Below, one piece after another: positions 12,301-21,300 of a stretch of DNA of 64,000 bases; positions within the stretch are counted from its first letter, which is position 1, and each line of letters opens with the position of its first letter. Origin of the DNA: Phallusia mammillata (lineage: Eukaryota; Chordata; Ascidiacea; Phlebobranchia; Ascidiidae); NCBI GenBank assembly GCA_003260075.1, contig QLIY01000664.1, positions 28,685-92,684 of the forward strand, in the 5' to 3' direction. The notes under the pieces were generated by a model that had not been told where the DNA came from, did not search any database, and saw only the letters and a program-made list of their open reading frames with translations. The position numbers and the translations under genes were made by a program.

Positions 12301-15300
12301 ACATTTTCTTTCTGAAACTCGCTCGCCTCCTCCGCAAGTTCTGGTACACGAGGAATAGGAAGACCACGTCGACCAATGCCCAGGACAATCAGCTAAAAAA
12401 GCGTTTTTTAGTTAACATTGAAGTTTTGTTTAAGCTTGTTATTTGCAATTATCTTCTATTAATCTTATTCTTTTTGAGCAATTAAGACAGTGGTTATCAA
12501 CCTATAATGACGAATTCCTCACTTAACAATTCAAAACAGTTTCATGTCTCCCCAATAGACTACAAGTTAAGTGCTAAACCATACAAAGATCATATCAAAT
12601 TGTGTCTTTTATCAACTTCACAGGTTATATTCCCAAACCTAAACTGTCTATTTAACTACATGTACAAGTTAAAGTAAATTCCTCCCCGGTATAAAATCAC
12701 TGAATTTAGAGATGACGCCAAACGAACACACACCAAGCGAATTACAAAACAACAAATCTCTAATGGAAACTACTGCTTTAACATTTTTGTGGCCGCAACC
12801 CGCAAACATAGTTGAACGAGGTAATCGCAGACATACGATGCCTATAATTGATTTCATAGAACCTGTACCAACAATCATCTGTAAATTTTAGGTGATTATT
12901 TGCGTACGAAATATCCGCATGGTAGTGAAATACATCTGGTATCAGAGACTCGCGCAAAACGCATTTAGCAGTAAAACATCTTCCGCACTCTGCAGTGATA
13001 TAGATTATGCCAAACAGGAAACAAAAAGCAAGTAACGCTAACAGAACTTTCCAAAAAAGGTTGACATGTGACTTAAATCCTTTCGATTTGAATTTCGGTG
13101 TGAAGATTTTAATTAGNCAAACAGTCATGAAATTGTTATTGGGAAACAATTCATATCCTTGGGAAATAACAAAATAACGCTACGAAACGTAGATGCTCTA
13201 ATTGTCACAAAAACTGGCGACCCAACAGAATTTACAGGCGACCCAACTTTGGGTCGCGACCCAACTTCATAGGTTGGAAAACACTGGGCTAGCCTACGGT
13301 ACGCAAATTCAAATATACAAATCGGATTCAGATTTGGGTATTTTTTATGACATGCACTTAAAGGAAAGGTGTCTAAACAAGNTCCTGTGAAGGAAAACAT
13401 ATGAAGGTGGTAATCGAAAATTGGACCTCTTGACTTTTAACTGTAGTGCAAATTTGCATTTGTCAAGTGATGGTCTAACGCAGTGGTTCCCAAACTATGC
13501 GCCGAGGTAATCGCAGACATACGATGCCTATAATTGATTTCATAGAACCTGTACCAACAATCATCTGTAAAGTTTAGGTGATTATTTGCGTACGAAATAT
13601 CCGCATGGTAGTGAAGTAATCAACGAGTTTTAAGATTCGTGATTCTAAAGCTTTACAAACTTGCAGCACACGAATAGATTGACTTTGTCAAATTTATAGA
13701 GCTCTTCTGGCAAGTATTTTTATTCCGACGACCTGTATAGGACGTCAAAACGTCGGAATAAAAATACTTGCCCGAAGAGCTGTATAAACTTGATATTATG
13801 CCTGGCAGCAATAGCTTATAGATTAAATTTTTCGAAGACATTATATTTAAGCTTAATTTCTATGGCGGAGACTGCTATAGCAACAAGTAATATCAAACTG
13901 AAATACTGCATTTTCCATGCACAGACAAACTCTCGTTATCAAGACCTAAAACATGATATGAGAGTTATATTTTTCAGGACACTGTTTGATGAATCACTGT
14001 ATTTGACATTAATTTGTGCCTGAAGCTTAATGTCAAATGTCTGCACCACTTTTGAAACCTTGATTCTCCGATTACAATTCAACACAAATATTTGAATTTT
14101 AGAATGGGCGTAAGAGTTTTGCCTTCCAGGCCGGTCGGTTTACCATAATTGCACGAGGTAGTGGAGACTGAAGAACCAGAGCATCTACCAACCCCGGATC
14201 GACACAATCTATGTCTCATCCTTTGCACATCGCGACCGCAAGTTGCGTTACAGGCTCCCCAACTCCCCCACTTGCTCCAGCCACAAGGTTTCAAATTGCA
14301 AATCTGTGGTAAATGTGCAGTACGTAAATTTCTTTTAATCTCGAATACAACGAACTTGAATGTGACGGTCTTAAGAAACGTCGTTAAAGGTAAATGTAAG
14401 AAAAGTCGCTAATATAATGCCTGCGGTAGTTTGAAAAAGGAATGATACCGCGTTTTGGCGTACAGGATTAAGAAATGCAGTGACCTAACAAAATTGTTTG
14501 GCAGTAAGGAGGGGGGGGGGGAACTTGAATGTGACGGTCTTAAGAAACGTCATTAAGAGTAAATGTAAGAAAAGTCGCTAATATAATGCCTGCGGTATTT
14601 TGAAAAAGGAATAATACCGCGTTTTGGCGTGCAGGATTAAGAAATGCAGTGACCTAACAAAATTGTTTGGCAGTAAGGATATGCTACATTTTTGTATTGC
14701 ATTTCCGGTTACGTGCCCTAATAATGTCGTTGGTTGTACGATAGCACTTGTGTCAGATAATACACAAAGCAGAAAAAGGAAAAGCATGCAGTGTAGTCGT
14801 TGCTGGTTAAATCTTTGACGCTGCAGAATGGCAAAGCTTTAACTAATTGTATAACAAAAAAAAGTTATATGAAATAAAAAACATAAAAGGTGTATGTTTT
14901 ATCAGGGGGGGGGGGGATAATACACAAAGCAGAAAAAGGAAAAACATGCAGTGTAGTCGTTGCTGGTTAAATCTTTGACGCTGCAGAGTGGAAAAGCTTT
15001 AACTAATTATGTATGACAAAAAAAGTTATATGAAATAAAAAACATAAAAGGTGTATGTTTTATCACAAATACTTAAAGTTATAAAGGTCTACCACTTATC
15101 TTTGTTATTGTCAAAAAGGATTCTAGTCCGATCCGAAAAAAGTTATGAGTACTTTTCTTTTTTAAATTCATACGTAGTCCTTCAACGGTTTTACAAAGTT
15201 TGTGAGTTGTTGCTTCTATCTATTAGTTTTTTGTCATATGAAATAGGGATAAGTGGCCCTAAATATTTGCAGCTAACGTATAATAGAAGTAATATCGAAG

Positions 15301-15309
15301 CAAATACAC

Positions 15310-15362
<53 letters not shown>

Positions 15363-18300
15363 CTCACAAAAACGCTGTCGAGTTTGCCTTCCACGGCCAC
15401 AACTGCGAGAGCAAGAACTCCATTGCGAATAGCCGCTCCATCCTGCCGAAAGAAACACACACACCTGATCTTACACATTACCTCGCAGTCATATTTACAG
15501 TCTAATCTTGTGTCTAAATCTTGTCCTATATTACCTTAACCCAGAATTTGTCAGTTTGGGCTTAAAAGCGTAATGCACTGCTTGTTCAGAGCAAAATACA
15601 CACGCATTTTATCACTCATGGGGGGGGGGTACCTTAACCCAGAATTTGTCAGTTTGGGCTTAATAGCGCAATGCACTGCTTGTTCAGAGCAAAATACACA
15701 CGCATTTTATCACTCATGATCCTATTGAAAGGGACTAACACCGAAGCGTAAAACGCGCAGTGTGCTTTAAGAAAGAATCGCGCAATCGCGGGAATGTTGC
15801 AATTACCAACACGTGCCTTAGGAAAGGCGGCAAATGCATGCACATTCCGCGCACAAGCACGCCGATCTGTGACATCATTATTACACCTCTTCGAATAAAG
15901 GCAAATTGTACGCAAAAGTATGGCAATGGCGTTCGCCTTTTGCAAGAAGCCAATGTATACTGACGGGAGTTTATTACCGATTGGGTCAATTGTCACTTGC
16001 TAATTAGATAAAACAACATGTTTGCAACAAAAGACAATCTACATACATGTTAGTCTTGAGAGCTCTATAACAATACTTTATTTTGATGGTAAAAAAGCTA
16101 AACGAAAAAAGTGGGTGCTTACTCGGACATTCCCGTTCGTTGCAAGGATCGATGTCTTCTCGGACTCCCACACATCCCTGACTGCTACCCGAGATGCCTC
16201 CATTGCAGTCACGGGTTCGCGTTCTAAGACCGTCGCCGCATGTTCGGCTGCAAGCGGTCCAAGCTCCCCAAGGTCGCCATGCTACATGAAGAAATTGTTT
16301 TACACTTACAATTAAAGGAAATGCGATAATCTATGTTTAAAAGATGCCCAGTCATGTCTTGACAAAACTAAACCCTATTAATGGTTAAAACAACTGCCCA
16401 AATAGACGTAAAAAGCAACATGCTTTACATTTTTTTTCGTCTATTTAGGCAAGGGGTGTCCAAACTTTTTTGATGGGGGCCAATTTTTACCAGGTGAAAA
16501 CGCCCGCGGGCCAACGTTTTTTTGGAATCAGAACACAAACATACGGGATTTAAGGAAATTGTGGGATTTTGTTGCGTCAGTACCATGTACACTTCCTTTT
16601 TTACAGGTGAATAAAAGTTTCAGGGAACGCTTTTGCGTGAAGTGGCTAGTCGCCCAAACCCCAAAACGTAATCCAAACTGTAACGTTACATACGCAACAG
16701 AATTAAAAAAAACAGCCGCGGGCCACGTAAAATGGGGGGGGGGGATTAACAAAACTAAACCCTATTAATGGTTAAAACAACTGCCCATCAAATAGTCGTA
16801 AAAAGCAACATGCTTTACATTTTTTTTCGTCTATTTAGGCCGTTATTTTCACCATTAAACTTATGAACAGATCCGTATATTAAGTTCTAAACTTTATTAG
16901 TGGTAAACTTAGAGCCAAAAGTAGTTTAAAATTAACTGCGAAAACACCTACATATTCATCACATGCATACGATTTACAAACGCTGTTTATATCATGTGTG
17001 GTAAATATAGGTTTCCTGACCGCTATGTTTCATTAAAGTGATAACTATAGCATCACAAGTTTAACTTTAAGCAGATAAGTTCATAACATACGCTTTACTT
17101 TAACCTGGCGTTTTAGCACGGTAGCACCACCTCGCGGCGGTAAAAAGCATTCGAATTAAATAATAAAAGTGTGTCAGTCCCCAGTAACTGCGTTTGTGTT
17201 CTTTATTGTGGAATGCAAATTAAATTTTTCAAATATAGCCTTACAATGATTGTATGACAAAGCTATGTTTCAAAAATGCATTGAATTACACGAAACATAA
17301 CAAAAAACAAAATAAAATACAACCCACCGGTTCCTGCGTTGTGGCATGCGTAATTGCTTGATGACGTCATATTGGTATTAGCGATAATCCAGTGTTCATA
17401 ACTTTCAATTGAGGTGAACATTCCGTAAGACTCTGTTTCTGGACAAGCTCCACCGTAAGACGAGATCCCGGCCAAATACCAATCACAAGAATTGCACCTT
17501 TGACACACAAGTGGGCCACCAGATTCACCTAAACAACAGTTTTTGTTGAGCATAGCTGGACTTAACATACAGGAAAAGAAATATTGCATGTTTAACATGT
17601 ACTACTGGTGTATTTGAGCTCTGAAAACTCGTTTCTGCTAGCATTCAAAACTCTATGTTATTCCGACAAGGGGGGGGGGAGACTTAACATACAGGAAAAG
17701 AAATATTGCATGTTTAACATGTACTGCTGGTGTATTTGAGCTGTGAAAACTCGTTTCTGCTAGCATTCAAAACTCTATGTTATTCCGACAAATGATATAA
17801 TTAAGAAGCAAATGCAAAAAATTCAAAATCAGTAGAAACAAAGTTGTTAAAATGACACATATATTTCACCTATGTAGGCATCGTCAGTCACTAAAAACTG
17901 CAAACAAAAAAAAGGTTAAATAGAGGAGAACAAATGTTCCAAACATCGTTCCAAACACATTTCATGTACACGTAATTGCTATAAGAGCAACATAAACTTT
18001 ACCCATTGCCACAAACATTGGCTGCAAATTGAATACCGCCCATGCAAGTCAACTTTAGGTTGACCTTCTTTTAAGAATGTCAACTCTAAACCAGTACCTG
18101 GGCAGCTGCTAACAGCGGAAAGATCATGTTCAGCACAGAGCAAATGTTCGTCGATACGGCGTCCAGGACTCCTTAGATTTTTTCTGCATCGTGAATTGGC
18201 GACTCGATACATCCCAGATTCCTGCATGGTTTGACGCAGACCCATCTCATAAACTGAATAATATAAAATACAATAAATCAGTAAGTAGGGTCAGACTTTT

Positions 18301-21300
18301 TTATCAAAACTAAGTTCTGGGCGTGTTTTGGGGTCAGTTCCGTTGATGTCCCGATTTTAGGCCGGCTTACATATGGTTGTTGGAAACGTTGAGGTTGGAG
18401 GTCAGAGATTTAATGAAAATATGAAATAACTTATGTTTCGATATGACCTCGACAATGCTTGATATTCAAAAGTTTCACATCAAATTAGAGCTTATGTGCC
18501 CAGAGTGAAAGCTTTTGGACGAGGATAGTAGCATCTTAGTCCAGATTACATTTCATTGACAAACCACAATTTTAAACAAATATGTCGTTAATTTAGCAGG
18601 TAACATATTGTTTTTGATTAACGCATTTTTTATTTCAAGTAAAACGCAGAACAAATGTAAGAAATTAGGGCTGTAGGTTTATTAAGTTTATGTAGGCTAC
18701 AAGGTCGACCAGAGTTTAAAAAAGCCGAACAACCCCAAAATCCCACAAATAAAACCAGAAATCACCGCGACTGTCGCCTAATTCCTGATTCACGATAAAG
18801 AATACCATGTCGTGATGTTAATATCGGCTTGAGGGGGGGGGGTTAGGTTTATTAAGTTTATGTAGGCTACAAGGTCGAACAGAGTTTAAAAAAGCCGAAC
18901 AACCCAAAAATCCCACAAATAAAACCAGAAATCACCGCGACTGTCGCCTAATTGCTGATTCACGATAAAGAATACCATGTCGTGATGTTAATATCGGCTT
19001 GAGGTCTTCAAAGGGCAAACATGTTTCGTAGCAATATCACGGATAAAGCTATTGATGATATCACCACAACTATGGCGATTTCGGGATTAGAATAGGCAAT
19101 TATTGGATGACGCAAAGGCACGAATTAGTAATTGTCGATCATATTTGGGTTACATGTAAACTGATTAAGAGTCATAAACCATAAAACTGTTGTTCACAGA
19201 TTTTGTATAATTTTACATCGTCCCTGACTAAGTAATTATTGAATACAATATGTTGCAAATAAGGAGTGGATTTGATGTCTACCACCCAAAACGTGAATGT
19301 AGGCAGTGGTGGGATTCAGCGTGTTCGCACCGGTTCTATAGAACCGTCTCACGAAATTTTATGAGATCAGGGGGGGGGGGGGGGGGGGAAAATATAATTT
19401 TTGTGATGGAACCGGCTGACGAAAAATTTGAATCCTACCACTGAATAAGCTAGGTTTTATCGCTGGACCATTGGTGCGCACTGCGTTTTTTTCACCACAG
19501 CTTTTTTGTGTGTTTCGCCGACCTTTCCGCTTTATAATAACTTTGTGTTTTCAATTTATGTCATTGCCCTGATGAAGGTGTCTCGTATGGGACATCGAAA
19601 CGTCGGCATAATATAATAAAGACTGCTAGAAGAGCTAACAATTTGTGGATAGGTCATTACAAGTTTTTCCCATCGGGCACACAGGAAGCTCCCCAGTTCG
19701 CTCCGTAGTCCCATGTTTATGTCTATAATTCCAATAGTCTCCTGTTTATGTCTATATACTCCCAAGAGACTAGGACCAATACGCCCAGATGGGGGGGGGG
19801 ACATAATATAATAAAGACTGCTGGAAGAGCTAACAATTTGTGGATAGGTCATTAAAAGTTTTTCCCATCGGGCACACAGGAAGCTCCCCAGTTCGTTTCC
19901 GTAGTCCCATGTTTATGTCTATAATTCCCATAGTCTCATGTTTATGTCTATATACTCCCAAGAGACTAGGACCAATACGCCCAGATCTTGATTATAAGTA
20001 CCTACATTCAGTTTCATAACCGGAATAAAAACAGCTGGTGCCCTCCTTCGGTATTTCTCCGCCTGGAAGACAGATCGGCCTTACAGACCGACTGAATGTC
20101 ACGGGTTGAGCAAGCCTCAGTACCGCTATATCGTTGTTGGGGTAGTCGTATGAAGGGTGGATATTAATCTAACAAAATAGACTGTTAGTCACGCACAGCA
20201 AAATACGCAAGGTGCGATGTTGATGTACTCACATAGGACAGTGCAACTTCGATGGAGACATTGCGTTGGGATGTGGTTCTCATTCCAAAAGTTGCTCTGA
20301 ATGACGAAGTTGCTGAGTTTGCCCCATCACTGTTAACAAAAACGTGGTTTGTTTAAAAAAACATGTTTTCAAATTCAATGGGTTTGGACATCGCCACTCT
20401 TAAGACACAAGGTGTTCATGCTTAAACTTTACGAAGAAACCGTAACCGTTCCCTAGATATTTCGTCAAACGACTTCTTCACGTTGATTTCGACTTTTTTC
20501 ATACAGTGCTATGTAATAAACACATAACATACCTGAAGCAATGTGCCGGTGCAACAACCCAATCTTCTGCTATTAGCACACCAGTGCAAAATTCACTTGC
20601 ACTTGACACAAACACCTGTAATATATCTGACATTTAAATGAGATACCAACAAATGGATAATGTTGTAATTTTTTTAATGACTTTATTTTGAAACATAGTT
20701 GCTATTAAAAACGATTTTCATACCGTCCAAGGCCACAAGGAAAGAATAGCATCAAGACCGCCGTTGTTCGAATTGTCAATGGCGGAATTTTGTCCGCATA
20801 CGCCTAAAATTTACAAGCAGGGTTTTTTATAAATAAACTTAATGCCCTGCATTCACTTACTCTTGGGCCGAGACTTTGTACAGCATGCCGCCGTGTTGTT
20901 ATAATACTCAGTAGTGCCCGGCCGAAGATGGCACAAGGGACTCTCCTTGCAAGTGTACGAGCCTTCCTGATTGAAGCATACAGGACGATCGGCGGGACAA
21001 GNCATACGCCTAAAATTTCGGACGTTTTATAAATAAACTTAATGCCCAACTGCATTCACTTACTGCTGGGCCGAGACTTCGTACAGCATGCTGCCGTGTT
21101 GTTATAATACTCAGTAGTATCCGGCCGAAGATGGCACAATGGACTCTCCTTGCAAGTGTACGAGCCTTCCTGATTGAAGCACACAGGACGATCGGCGGGA
21201 CATGGGTTTTCACCAAGACACTCATCAATATCTGATAAATACGCAACAAACAAAATAAGTTTTTTTTGACACTACAGTTTTTTTCAAGCAAAGTGTTTAG

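Noticed and set aside
13790..14023. Coding frame starting [10 protein letters not shown], also seen at 45579-46028
   Set aside because: The shared start comes from a dispersed repeat present at both loci. The second frame also reads through a true Tg1 exon.
15191..15539. Glycine- and proline-rich frames on both strands
   Set aside because: They read through the 47-base G run in a damaged TSP1 exon.
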